A DNA stretch of 64,000 bases from Candidatus Harpocratesius repetitus (GTDB lineage: Archaea > Asgardarchaeota > Lokiarchaeia > Sigyniarchaeales > Promethearchaeaceae). Below are positions 9,484-19,503 of the stretch, piece by piece (the first letter of the stretch is position 1; each line of letters starts with the position of its first letter). Made by a program: the position numbers and the translations under genes. The stretch spans positions 1,909,666 to 1,973,665 of the forward strand of contig JAIZWK010000001.1 of the NCBI GenBank assembly GCA_021498095.1. Reading direction: 5' to 3'. The notes under the pieces are model-generated. The model saw nothing but the letters and a program-made list of their open reading frames with translations, searched no databases and had not been told where the DNA came from.

Positions 9484-10503
9484 TTATAATTTTTCTTTTA
9501 TCCAGTGAAGAATTTTTGTTAATACGATCGTTTCTTGACCTCGTAAATAATGATCTCCCTCGTTAAGAATCAAAACATTTTCAGGAAGCAATTTCAAGCG
9601 CGCTTGAAGAGGTAAAAAATGTGCTTCATACAATAATACATTATCATTACGGGCATGAACAATTCGGATTTTATCTTTGTATTTTTTCGAATTTTCAGAG
9701 GTAAAGAAAGCTTGTGGAGAAATAAGTGGATCAAAACTCGTAATTTTTTTTACTTTAATTTGTGAGTTGATAAATAAGCGAATAACCCATGGTTCAGTGA
9801 AAATTTTATGGCTTTCGGGGGTATTTTGGAAAGTTTTCCATGAAAAATATGGTGAAAGAGCAATGACCATGCGAATTCTCTCATCTTTAAGCCCTTGTGT
9901 TAAAACTAATCCTCCGCCCATCGATGTACCGATTGCAGCTATACGATTATTATCTATTTCTGAAATATTGCAAACATAATCAACGATTCGTGAAAAGTCA
10001 GGAAAAATTCCTGTTGATTCAGTAATATACCAATCATCAGAATGAAATGCAGGATAATTTTTGAGAGTCTCTCCATGACCTCGTGCATCAACTAGCAATA
10101 CAGCATATCCTGCAGCAGCAAGCGGGGCTGCTAAAGAAAAGTTTCGTTCTTTTTTACCTAAAACTCCATGATGCATGATTATTACAGGAAGTTTTTCTTG
10201 TGATTTTCGAGCTGAATGTTTCAACATCAGTAATAATCCAGATAAATGCACTTCATCAGTCATAGGAATTAGGATTTTCTCCGTTTTAATATTAAGGGCG
10301 TCCAAATCAACTAAATTTGCCCAGTCTCCATCCATCATTGTAAAATAGTTCCATAAAAACAATCCAAAACTTGCTATACTGGAAAGGAAAACTATAGTTG
10401 CAAATAAACAAGTTATCCATTTTGCAAAAATAAGTGTTAGAATCCAAAACATCAAACTACAAAGTGTAGCAATTGCTACAAATCGCAATCTTTCGAAATA
10501 CAT
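9484..10503 (-). CDS. Alpha/beta hydrolase with N-terminal TM anchors
   Basis: IIMHHGVLGKKERNF, VLLVDARGHGET, nucleophile elbow GTSMGGG, catalytic His region EGDHYLRG. Confidence 0.88.
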   Translation of the reverse strand: MYFERLRFVAIATLCSLMFWILTLIFAKWITCLFATIVFLSSIASFGLFLWNYFTMMDGDWANLVDLDALNIKTEKILIPMTDEVHLSGLLLMLKHSARKSQEKLPVIIMHHGVLGKKERNFSLAAPLAAAGYAVLLVDARGHGETLKNYPAFHSDDWYITESTGIFPDFSRIVDYVCNISEIDNNRIAAIGTSMGGGLVLTQGLKDERIRMVIALSPYFSWKTFQNTPESHKIFTEPWVIRLFINSQIKVKKITSFDPLISPQAFFTSENSKKYKDKIRIVHARNDNVLLYEAHFLPLQARLKLLPENVLILNEGDHYLRGQETIVLTKILHWIKEKL

Positions 10504-10631
10504 TATTAATTCTCCATTTCTATTGATTATTATTTTTTATTTTATTACTTTTTACTGTTAGCTTTTCATTGCTAAAAATTGTTTATTGGTTTTCCTTATT
10601 TAATTTCCCTACTTTTTTCCATCAAAGTATT

Positions 10632-11633
10632 TTATTTTGAGATTCGCAGTACTGCTGCACCAGAAAATCGACTATATTTTAAATCTTCTAAAGCTTCATT
10701 TGCTTCAAAAAGCGAATATTCATTAACTTCGGTCAAAATATGCGTTTTTTCAGCAAATTTCAAAAATTCTATTGCATCTTCACGAGTTGTATGAGCCACA
10801 CTCCGCAAAGTTCGCTCGTAATAAATCTGATCATATGAAAAGGATGGTATATCAGTTAAATGAACTGCGTTTATTGCAAGTGTTCCTCCTTTATCTACGC
10901 AATTTAATGCTCGTAATACAATCTCTCCAACAGGAGCGAAAGTTATTGCACTGTCAAGCATTTTTGGAGGTTGTTGATTTGGATTTCCCACCCATGTTGC
11001 ACCCAATTCTCGAGCGTGTGATTGATGATTGGGAGATCGTGTAAAAACATAGGTCTCACAATCCATTGCTTGAGCAATTTGTAATACGATGTGTGCAGAA
11101 GCACCAAACCCAAACAAACCGAGGCGCTGTCCAGGTTGAATGTCACTCAATTTATAAGATCGATATCCAATGATTCCGGCACATAAGAGTGGTGCAGCAT
11201 GTAGATCAGAATATAATGAAGGAATTTGATATGCATAAGCTTCGTTAACTGCGATATATTCGGCAAATCCTCCATCTGCAGTGCATCCTGTAAAAATTGC
11301 ACTACTACATAGATTTTCTTTTCCAGTCTTGCAGTATTTGCAATTAGAACAGCTAGAATTAAGCCATGCAACGCCAACACGACTTCCTATTGTATGCATT
11401 GTAACTTTGGGACCTATATCTTTCACTATTCCGATAATTTCATGTCCTGGAATTCTGGGATAGGTTGTCATTGGTAAATCTCCTTCGACCACGTGTAAAT
11501 CTGTATGACAAACACCGCAAGTTCGGATTTTTATTAAAATATCTTTAGGACCAATCATGGGTATTGGTATTTCTGTTTGTTTTAGCGGATGACTCTCAAT
11601 TTTTCGAGGTTGATCGATCTTCATTATTTCCAT
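10632..11633 (-). CDS. Zinc-dependent alcohol dehydrogenase family (MDR)
   Basis: CGVCHTDLHVVEGDLP, PGHEIIGIV, structural Zn CSNCKYCKTGKENLC, Rossmann GLFGFGASAH. Confidence 0.92.
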   Translation of the reverse strand: MEIMKIDQPRKIESHPLKQTEIPIPMIGPKDILIKIRTCGVCHTDLHVVEGDLPMTTYPRIPGHEIIGIVKDIGPKVTMHTIGSRVGVAWLNSSCSNCKYCKTGKENLCSSAIFTGCTADGGFAEYIAVNEAYAYQIPSLYSDLHAAPLLCAGIIGYRSYKLSDIQPGQRLGLFGFGASAHIVLQIAQAMDCETYVFTRSPNHQSHARELGATWVGNPNQQPPKMLDSAITFAPVGEIVLRALNCVDKGGTLAINAVHLTDIPSFSYDQIYYERTLRSVAHTTREDAIEFLKFAEKTHILTEVNEYSLFEANEALEDLKYSRFSGAAVLRISK

Positions 11634-11762
11634 AATGTTACACTCGTGAGAAAATTACATTTTATTCATTTTAAAAGATCCTTTTTTGGTTGTGCAATAA
11701 TATTGCATAACTTTATAAATATAGTTTCTATATACTGCATAGAGTGTTATAAGTGAGAAGAT

Positions 11763-12131
11763 ATGATTGTAAAGCAAATTGATCTTCCTGAATTCAACAT
11801 AATAATTCCACCAGAAGTGCTTGAATTTTTAAAACAACGAGAAATTGTGCAAATTTATATCGATGTACGATTGGAAGAAGAACCTTGTATTCAAATTTAT
11901 ACACCTACAGTTCGATTGGAATCAATGAGTTCCAAATCTGGCGAAAAATCCAAATCTTCTCAATATCCAGTAAAACAAGAGAAAAATGGTATAAATTTTA
12001 ATTTTTCTCAAGATTTTGTCCAACGTTTTTCACTTAATTCAACTGTTGAATTAAGGCTGAAAGGATTTTTTCGAAAACGTGTTGATATTGGGAATATCGA
12101 TCCTATTCTGATAAATGTATGTAAAGTATAA
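11763..12131 (+). CDS. Hypothetical protein
   Basis: 122-aa ORF with ATG start; no recognised family. Confidence 0.6.
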   Translation: MIVKQIDLPEFNIIIPPEVLEFLKQREIVQIYIDVRLEEEPCIQIYTPTVRLESMSSKSGEKSKSSQYPVKQEKNGINFNFSQDFVQRFSLNSTVELRLKGFFRKRVDIGNIDPILINVCKV

Positions 12132-12193
12132 TCGTATTTATAACAATTTATCTTCTCAAACTAAGAAAAAATTTAAACAACTCACTAAATGCT

Positions 12194-12892
12194 GTGATTA
12201 TCATGGCTAAATCAAAATATCAAAAAAATGCTAAAAAAAATCTAAATCGAAATAAAAGTAAGCAAAAACGCCCTGTTTACTATGATGAGAATATAAAAAC
12301 CAAAAAAACACCAGCGATTGCTATTTTTATGCTATTTATAATTGCAATTGCAGGTGGTGTTGCAATTATTGGCTCTCTCTTGAATAATAATAGTGCTAGT
12401 AATGTAGACCAAGCTGAAGTTAATCCCAACTATACTCAGAATACTCAAAATTCAATAATAGATAATTCTGATACTTCAGGTTATAAGACTCCTATTACCA
12501 TTACTACTATATCTGGTGAAAAGTTGATATTATCAAACTATGCAGGAAAAGTGGTGGTGTTATATTTTCATTTCCTACAGTGTAGTGCATGTAAATATCA
12601 CTCTCCTGCCTTACAAGCCGCTACCAGTGCTTTAGGTAGTGATAAAGTAATTGTAATTGCAATATCTGTATCTGCTGCTGATACATCAGAGTTATTAAAT
12701 GAATGGGCAACTTCAAATGGGTATAATTTTAAATTAGCCAAAGATACCGATTATTCTTTATCTTCATATTTTGGGGCTCAATATACTCCACACACTGTCT
12801 TTTTCGGTCCTGATGGTGATTCTTCTACTCGTCATACAGGTGTACAATCAGAAGCTGAAATTACTGCAACTATTGAATCTCTTTTATCTTGA
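12194..12892 (+). CDS. Membrane-anchored thioredoxin-like (TlpA/redoxin-type) protein
   Basis: N-terminal TM AIAIFMLFIIAIAGGVAIIGSLL; thioredoxin-like VVVLYFHFLQCSACKYHSPALQ with CxxC and cis-Pro region YTPHTVFFGPDG. Confidence 0.85.
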   Translation: MIIMAKSKYQKNAKKNLNRNKSKQKRPVYYDENIKTKKTPAIAIFMLFIIAIAGGVAIIGSLLNNNSASNVDQAEVNPNYTQNTQNSIIDNSDTSGYKTPITITTISGEKLILSNYAGKVVVLYFHFLQCSACKYHSPALQAATSALGSDKVIVIAISVSAADTSELLNEWATSNGYNFKLAKDTDYSLSSYFGAQYTPHTVFFGPDGDSSTRHTGVQSEAEITATIESLLS

Positions 12893-12985
12893 AATTTATT
12901 CTATAATAAAAAAAATTACTATTTTTATTTTACTTATTTACTGAAAATCACAAAATTTGAAATAATTTAAAAGAATCGATTAAAT

Positions 12986-13834
12986 ATGGCAACAATTACA
13001 TTATTTGCAACTTCTCTGGGTGCTGGAATTGTTTCGTTTATTTCTCCTTGTAGTTTAGCATTAATTCCTGCATTTCTTTCTTATATAATAACAACTGCAA
13101 AAAATCGTCGTGAAAGCTTCTTTATGAGTCTACTATATGCAATCGGATTTTCTGTTACATTTGCTGTTATTGGAGTGATTTTTTTAGCGGGTGTCATGAG
13201 TTTAAAAAATAGAGTAATGTTAAATATAATGGCAGGGAGTATCACCATTATTTTAGCTATTTACGTTTTTTTTAATAAAGAAATTCAAAAGTTTTTCCGA
13301 AAACTCAAAAAGACTCATTTAAATGGAAATGGAGATCTCTTAAACAATAATAAACAATATATTCAAAAAAATTCCACCAAACAAGAGGAAACACTAAAAC
13401 AAACCGATTTTAATGGTGAAATAGGAAAAACAGAAACCTCTGAAAAATCAGTGGTAAACGAGAAATTAGAAGTAAATGAAAAATCAGAGACAATTGAATA
13501 TTCTAAATATGGAGGTGCCTTTATTCTTGGTTTTTCTACAGGATCTTCTTGGATTGCTTGTGTTACTCCTGTTTTTACGACTATTTTAGCTATTGGTTCT
13601 GTTCAAGGTGATTATGCAACAGCACTTTATCTTATGATCACATATGGAATTGGAATAATGGTTCCATTTATTATAATTGGAACAATTGTTGGTACACTAA
13701 ACTCTAGATTATTAGCCAAAGTTATACATATCGGATCGATAATTGAGCGTTTGTTTGCTATTCTTCTTTTATGGATTGGAATTGAGATACTTCTAAGTGC
13801 TTTTAATATTCCTGGTATTTTAAATGCATTTTAA
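12986..13834 (+). CDS. CcdA/DsbD-type transmembrane thiol-disulfide reductant carrier
   Basis: GIVSFISPCSLALIPAFLSYI and SWIACVTPVFTTILAIGS typical paired Cys-Pro motifs; about 6 TM; charged cytosolic linker. Confidence 0.88.
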   Translation: MATITLFATSLGAGIVSFISPCSLALIPAFLSYIITTAKNRRESFFMSLLYAIGFSVTFAVIGVIFLAGVMSLKNRVMLNIMAGSITIILAIYVFFNKEIQKFFRKLKKTHLNGNGDLLNNNKQYIQKNSTKQEETLKQTDFNGEIGKTETSEKSVVNEKLEVNEKSETIEYSKYGGAFILGFSTGSSWIACVTPVFTTILAIGSVQGDYATALYLMITYGIGIMVPFIIIGTIVGTLNSRLLAKVIHIGSIIERLFAILLLWIGIEILLSAFNIPGILNAF

Positions 13835-13929
13835 CCATTTTTTTTTTGTTATTCTATTTTTTTCCTTTTTCGACAAATTCGTAATGGTTAAATTCTTCAA
13901 AAATGAAGGTTAATTTGAGGCGAACTTGA

Positions 13930-15465
13930 TTGAGTAATAGAGGGAAGCAGCAAAAACAGTTATATGTATGTACTTACTGTAAACAAGGGTTTTTCTATTC
14001 TGAAGTTGAAGGAAAGAGTAAGATCTGTCGAAATTGCTTGCAAAACACTCTCAAACTTCAAAAACGGCGTACTATTTTAGTCTGTCCGACATGTCATCGC
14101 TATTATGATAGTTCAGATATTATCAATCTAGATATTCCACGTGAAAAACGCCCTGTTTTTGAACTTGGAAAATTATTGTGTAGTAAGGATAAAACACCAC
14201 TCTTAATTCGCGAGTTAAAGGAAGATATTCAACAATTGAATCAACAATTATATGGCAAGTTTAAGCATGAAAAAGAATCTGAGATTTCAGCTGAAAGACA
14301 ATTTCTTGAAAAATTGAAACAATTACGATCTGAAGAAGATGTTGAAAGAGATAAAGAATCGGTTAAACCTGTTGCTCCTATAGAAGAAGGTGTACCAGCA
14401 CCATCTGAATATTTTTCCCGAAAATCAACTTGGCCAAGCGGTGAAAAACTGAATACTCCTCATGCAGATGAATTTTGGAAGTACTATTTTATTGATCGAC
14501 AAATTTATGATCCTTCAAATTATCTTGGTGATGAGAAAAAAGTCCTAAAAATTAAGGGTTTACTGGATGAAATTAACCTTTATTTATTCAATCCAGATAA
14601 ATTGAATCCTGGGCTTCCTGTTGTTGATCATCTTGAAAATGGAAAGATCTTTTATGTTGGAGATACTCATGGATCGATATTTGATCTTGATCAATGCATC
14701 AAATTTTTCGTAAGTGAAATCGAACAGTCTTTAAAGGAAGGTTATCATGTTTTAATTGTTTTTCTGGGAGATTATGTAGATCGCCATGAAATGGATATTC
14801 ATAATTTGTTATATCTCTTTAGTTTTGCCCTCCAATTTCCTCAAAATGTCCGATTATTACGTGGAAATCATGAAGAAGTTACAATTAACATGCAATATGG
14901 GTTTTGGAGCAACATTAATCGTTATCTTCCCAATTCTTATTTGTTCAATGATTTTGAATATACTTTTATCAATCTACCGTTAATTCATGTTGTTAGAACT
15001 CCAGAAAAAGCAGTAATGGCTTTACATGGTGGAATTCCTTTTTATCCAAAAGAATATGAGATAATTCCTAAAATACCACGGATTGTCGATGGAACTGTCT
15101 TATTAAAACCTTCATTTTCAACGGTCGAAGAAATGGATGTTCTTTCTAAGCAAATTCTCTGGGGTGATCCTGAAGAAGAACTGCCGCCTAATGTTTACTA
15201 TCTTCCCAGTCGACGTGGTGTGGGATATAGTTTTGGAAAAGAGATTTTTATGAAATTTCTCGATATTAATAATATTGATAGAGTAGTACGTTCTCATGAA
15301 GTCTTTATTGATGGACATAAAGAATACTTTGACGATAAAATGTTCAGTATATTTTCCAGCTCGAGTTATGGAAAGCGTGATATTGATGCAAAAATCTTGG
15401 AAATTGATCTAAGAAGACCATGGGTACAGAATTGGAAATTATATACTATTTTAACAGATTTATAA
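13930..15465 (+). CDS. PPP-family Ser/Thr phosphatase with N-terminal double zinc ribbon
   Basis: GDTHGS, GDYVDRHE, LRGNHEE, LHGGIP, RSHE PPP motifs; N-terminus CTYC..CRNC..CPTC..C; TTG start. Confidence 0.92.
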   Translation: MSNRGKQQKQLYVCTYCKQGFFYSEVEGKSKICRNCLQNTLKLQKRRTILVCPTCHRYYDSSDIINLDIPREKRPVFELGKLLCSKDKTPLLIRELKEDIQQLNQQLYGKFKHEKESEISAERQFLEKLKQLRSEEDVERDKESVKPVAPIEEGVPAPSEYFSRKSTWPSGEKLNTPHADEFWKYYFIDRQIYDPSNYLGDEKKVLKIKGLLDEINLYLFNPDKLNPGLPVVDHLENGKIFYVGDTHGSIFDLDQCIKFFVSEIEQSLKEGYHVLIVFLGDYVDRHEMDIHNLLYLFSFALQFPQNVRLLRGNHEEVTINMQYGFWSNINRYLPNSYLFNDFEYTFINLPLIHVVRTPEKAVMALHGGIPFYPKEYEIIPKIPRIVDGTVLLKPSFSTVEEMDVLSKQILWGDPEEELPPNVYYLPSRRGVGYSFGKEIFMKFLDINNIDRVVRSHEVFIDGHKEYFDDKMFSIFSSSSYGKRDIDAKILEIDLRRPWVQNWKLYTILTDL

Positions 15466-15522
15466 GAAAATTGTAGCCGTATGAATGAAAATTTTTAAAA
15501 ATCAATTCTTTTTTCTCTTCTT

Positions 15523-18489
15523 ATGGGTTCAGCACGCGATAGATCTTACCAAAAAACAGGGGAATTAGGAAGATGTTCTGGTTCAGAGCGACTAGATCCG
15601 AACCAATTTTCAGAGCGAGATATAGATAACCAAAAGAGCGCACAACATTGGTTGGATGATCAAATCCATCAACCAAGCTTTCGAAAAGAGATGGAAGATC
15701 TATTTCATCAATGGGAATTTATTCTAAAACCTGAATCCTTTTCAACTTATCATATACATATGGTTGGGCAATCTCACATTGATATGGCATGGTTATGGAG
15801 ATTCGAGCAGACTCGTCAAAAAGGGATTAAAACTCTACAAAAAGTTATTTTTCATGCTGAGAGATTTCCAGATCAATTTAAATTTGCTTTATCAAGCCCA
15901 CAATTACTACAATGGGTAAAAGAAGATGATCCTGAATTGTTTGTGAAAATTAAAGCACTACAAAAACAAGATATTATAGAATTGGTGGGTGGATCTTGGG
16001 TTGAACCTGATTGCATGATGCCTAGTGGTGAATCTATAGTACGACAGCGTTTTTATGGAATGAAGTTTTTTTGGGAAGAATTTGGGACTTTACCCGAAGT
16101 AGAATGGTTTTTAGATTCATTTGGATACAACCGTGGATTACCACAATTACTCATCAAATCTGGTTCTAAATATTTTTGGACATCTAAATTAACATGGAAT
16201 AAACAGACTGAATTTCCATTTGTCTATTTTAATTGGAAATCTCCTGATGGTGCCTCCCTTTTAACTGCTAATTTTGGACAGAATCGTGAAATTTTCGATC
16301 AATGGAAGGATTTTCAATCTGGACGTTATACTTTATCCGAAGAAGCACCAAAATTATGGGATTATTCAAAAGATTATTCAAATTTTCAAAATTTTGTTAA
16401 TTCATCTAGTTCTATTGTTCCACTGGGCCTATTTTGGGGTGCTGGGGATGGTGGACATGGACCCAGTCATTGGGAAGTTGCCCAAATGCAAGTTTTGTCT
16501 CAAATTGCTCAAGAACGTGGAATCTTGTGGAAATGGTCTGAAGTTCGTTCATTTTTCTCAGAACTTAAGCAATACCAATCAAAATTAGCTACATGGCAAG
16601 ATGAACTTTATTTAGAAACTCATCGGGGAACTTTTACGGTACATAGTGAAGTTAAACGTCAAAATCGGCGATTAGAAAATTTAACCCTGGATATTGAAAG
16701 ACTGGCAACATTAGTAGAGTTGTTAAATCCAAAATACAAATTTCCTACTAATTTGTTTGATATAATTTGGAAGCAAATATTGCTTAATCAATTTCATGAT
16801 GTATTGCCTGGGAGTTGTATTCCAGAAGTATTGGATGATACATTTAAACATGGAAAACAATGCGATAACCATTTAGAAGAGATTATTCACCAAATTATTC
16901 CTTTTTTACCAATTAAAATTCCTTCTGAATTTGAATCTTCGAATTTAGTTGTGATTTTTAATCCATTGAATTGGAGTCGGAAAACTCGAGTTTTCATTCC
17001 AAATAAAAATATTTCTATTCCAACCAATGCAAAAACTAATAATTCTTACAGTCTTCCTTATGCTCGTTTGTATTATTTTAGTAAAGAGAATCTGGTCTCT
17101 TCAATTTGTCAACCCGTTAGAGCCGAATTCGATGATAACATGCATAATTATGGTGAAGGTTGGTGGACGATATTAGAACTTGGTGCTCATGAAATTCTGA
17201 TTGGCGAATTACGATTTGAATCTGTTCAATCACCTCCGCTATTTGTAACTCTAAGAAAATCACCCAGAATTACTAATGGAAAAGTGACATTAGAATTTGA
17301 TTCTCATCTTGGAAGTTTAATTTCATTAAAAGCTCGAAAAATTAATCGAGGAGAAAATTTGCTATATGGAAATCGAAATCTTATTTTGGAAGGTTATCAA
17401 GATAAAGGTTCTCATGAATATCCTGCATGGGATTTGCAGAATGAATATTGGAAATTTCCCCTTAATTTTAACCAAAGTCAGGAATTAGAAATTTCAATTT
17501 TAGATAAAGGGCCTGTATTCAGTACTCTTCAATTTCGCCGAATTCTTGCAGATACAAATGTTATTCAGAAAGTTCGCCTATTTCACGATGATCCTGTTAT
17601 TTATTGCAGTTGGGAAGCAGATTGGAAGCGACCAGAAACTTTATTAAAACTAGGATTGTATACTCGAACTCAAGCAACTAAAGTAATTGCAGATCAAATG
17701 TACTGTGCTACTGAGTCATCAACTTTACCTGAGACACCCGCTGATAAAGCTCGCTTTGAGAAGGTAATGCAAAAATTTGTAGATCTCTCCACCCCAGATA
17801 ATTCTTGGGGAATTGCAATTTTAAATGAAGGAAAGTATGCATATGATGCTTCAGGTGGAAGAATTCGAATTTCAATGCATCGAAGTCCTAAGTATCCACG
17901 ACCATCTGCTGAATCATGGGTCCAATATGAAAGAAAACAACGAAAACAAGAAGGCAAAGGAAAACCCCCTAAATATTCTGGATTGGGACCAACAAGTTGT
18001 CGATTTGCTATTCTTCCGCATGTTGGAGGTTGCTTGGTAAACTATAAGAATGAAAGTTCTTCTTATGTCTCAAAAATGGCTGAAGAATTTAATCATCCTC
18101 CAATAGTTATTAAAATAAATCCCACTGAATTACTTAATGCAGAGCAAGCAAATATTCAAAAATCTAAACAAAAAGATGAAGAAATATCCCCTTTTGCTTT
18201 TTCTTTACCCTCAGCTGTGAATCTGGCAGTTATTAAACCAGAACAATGGATTGGTGATGGAACTTTAATCTTAAGATTTGCAGAAAGAACTGGATTTAAC
18301 CAGAAAAATTGTGTAATTAAATTACCAAACAATATTGGTAATAAAGTCGACCAAATAATGGAAGTGGATTTACTTGAAAGACCAATTGAATCATCATACC
18401 TTAAATGGGATCCTTCTTCGATGGAAATCACGCTTAATTTTGCACCTTTCGAAGTAAAAACGCTTAAAATCATTCTAATATCACAATAA
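15523..18489 (+). CDS. Alpha-mannosidase, glycoside hydrolase family 38
   Basis: HMVGQSHIDMAWLWRFEQTRQKG, VGGSWVEPDCMMPSGESIVRQ, WFLDSFGYNRGLPQLL, WGAGDGGHGPS, QILLNQFHDVLPGS. Confidence 0.95.
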   Translation: MGSARDRSYQKTGELGRCSGSERLDPNQFSERDIDNQKSAQHWLDDQIHQPSFRKEMEDLFHQWEFILKPESFSTYHIHMVGQSHIDMAWLWRFEQTRQKGIKTLQKVIFHAERFPDQFKFALSSPQLLQWVKEDDPELFVKIKALQKQDIIELVGGSWVEPDCMMPSGESIVRQRFYGMKFFWEEFGTLPEVEWFLDSFGYNRGLPQLLIKSGSKYFWTSKLTWNKQTEFPFVYFNWKSPDGASLLTANFGQNREIFDQWKDFQSGRYTLSEEAPKLWDYSKDYSNFQNFVNSSSSIVPLGLFWGAGDGGHGPSHWEVAQMQVLSQIAQERGILWKWSEVRSFFSELKQYQSKLATWQDELYLETHRGTFTVHSEVKRQNRRLENLTLDIERLATLVELLNPKYKFPTNLFDIIWKQILLNQFHDVLPGSCIPEVLDDTFKHGKQCDNHLEEIIHQIIPFLPIKIPSEFESSNLVVIFNPLNWSRKTRVFIPNKNISIPTNAKTNNSYSLPYARLYYFSKENLVSSICQPVRAEFDDNMHNYGEGWWTILELGAHEILIGELRFESVQSPPLFVTLRKSPRITNGKVTLEFDSHLGSLISLKARKINRGENLLYGNRNLILEGYQDKGSHEYPAWDLQNEYWKFPLNFNQSQELEISILDKGPVFSTLQFRRILADTNVIQKVRLFHDDPVIYCSWEADWKRPETLLKLGLYTRTQATKVIADQMYCATESSTLPETPADKARFEKVMQKFVDLSTPDNSWGIAILNEGKYAYDASGGRIRISMHRSPKYPRPSAESWVQYERKQRKQEGKGKPPKYSGLGPTSCRFAILPHVGGCLVNYKNESSSYVSKMAEEFNHPPIVIKINPTELLNAEQANIQKSKQKDEEISPFAFSLPSAVNLAVIKPEQWIGDGTLILRFAERTGFNQKNCVIKLPNNIGNKVDQIMEVDLLERPIESSYLKWDPSSMEITLNFAPFEVKTLKIILISQ

Positions 18490-18534
18490 AAAAGAATGGA
18501 ATATATCTATATAATATCTCTGAATAGAAATTAA

Positions 18535-19371
18535 TTAGATGAATAATCTAAGCACGGGTTCAATGTAGTTATCTAAAAACATCATAATTACAAACCCTGC
18601 AATAATTCCAAAGGTAACTTGGCGGGAATGTTTTTTTCCATACATTTCAGGAATTATTTCATCTGTAACTACAAAAATCATTGCTCCAGCGGCAAAGGCC
18701 ATTCCAAAACCCAAAAAAAACTTCGCAATATTAACAATTGCAGCTCCAATAAATGCTCCGATTGGTTCAACTAATCCTGTACATGTTGCAATCCAAAATG
18801 CTTTTCGACGGGAATACCCTTCACGCAATAAAGGCATTGCCACCCCTGTGCCTTCTGGAATATTTTGTAAACCAATTGCAATTGCTACAATTAATCCTGA
18901 AGTAATTTGTTCTGAATCACCTGTTCCAAAGCTCACGCCTACTGATAATCCTTCAGGAAAATTATGAATAGTAATCGCAATTATAAATAACCAAGTAGCA
19001 GCTAACCTTTTTGAAATCTTTCCTTCATGACCTTGAACAAAATGCTTATGGGGTGCCCAACGGTCAATAAGATCGATAAATAGCGCACCTACTACAATAC
19101 CTATTACTACAATCATTACAACCCATAAATTTTGTAAACTGGGTGACAAAGATGCTGGTGCTCCTCCATCTTCTGCAGAAAGAGACAAAGCAGGAACTAA
19201 TAAGCTAAAAGCGGATGCAGCTAGCATAACTCCTGCTGCAAAACCTAAAAGTATATCTAAAGTCTTTTCTGATATCTCTTTCTTAGAAAACACTGGGATT
19301 GCACCAAAACTCGTTGCAAGACCTGCACCAAGTGAAGCCAAACTTCCATATAGGACCACAATCCAATTCAT
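18535..19371 (-). CDS. ZIP-family metal (zinc) transporter
   Basis: IHNFPEGLSVGVSFG and GLQNIPEGTGVAMPLL signature helices; 8 TM. Confidence 0.93.
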   Translation of the reverse strand: MNWIVVLYGSLASLGAGLATSFGAIPVFSKKEISEKTLDILLGFAAGVMLAASAFSLLVPALSLSAEDGGAPASLSPSLQNLWVVMIVVIGIVVGALFIDLIDRWAPHKHFVQGHEGKISKRLAATWLFIIAITIHNFPEGLSVGVSFGTGDSEQITSGLIVAIAIGLQNIPEGTGVAMPLLREGYSRRKAFWIATCTGLVEPIGAFIGAAIVNIAKFFLGFGMAFAAGAMIFVVTDEIIPEMYGKKHSRQVTFGIIAGFVIMMFLDNYIEPVLRLFI

Positions 19372-19503
19372 AAAATAAAATACGAAATAGACTTTATGAA
19401 TTCTCTGATTTTATTTGAAAAATATAGAAAGTATAATTAGAAATTCAGAACACAATGTTATTAAGAATCAACAACAATGTGATCAATGTTGGAGTAATCA
19501 AAA

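Noticed and set aside
14786-14983. ORFs nested within the PPP phosphatase and other larger genes (e.g. 16274-16588, 17694-17957, 35504-35758, 37808-38281)
   Set aside because: Alternative frames of strongly supported conserved genes; no motif support.
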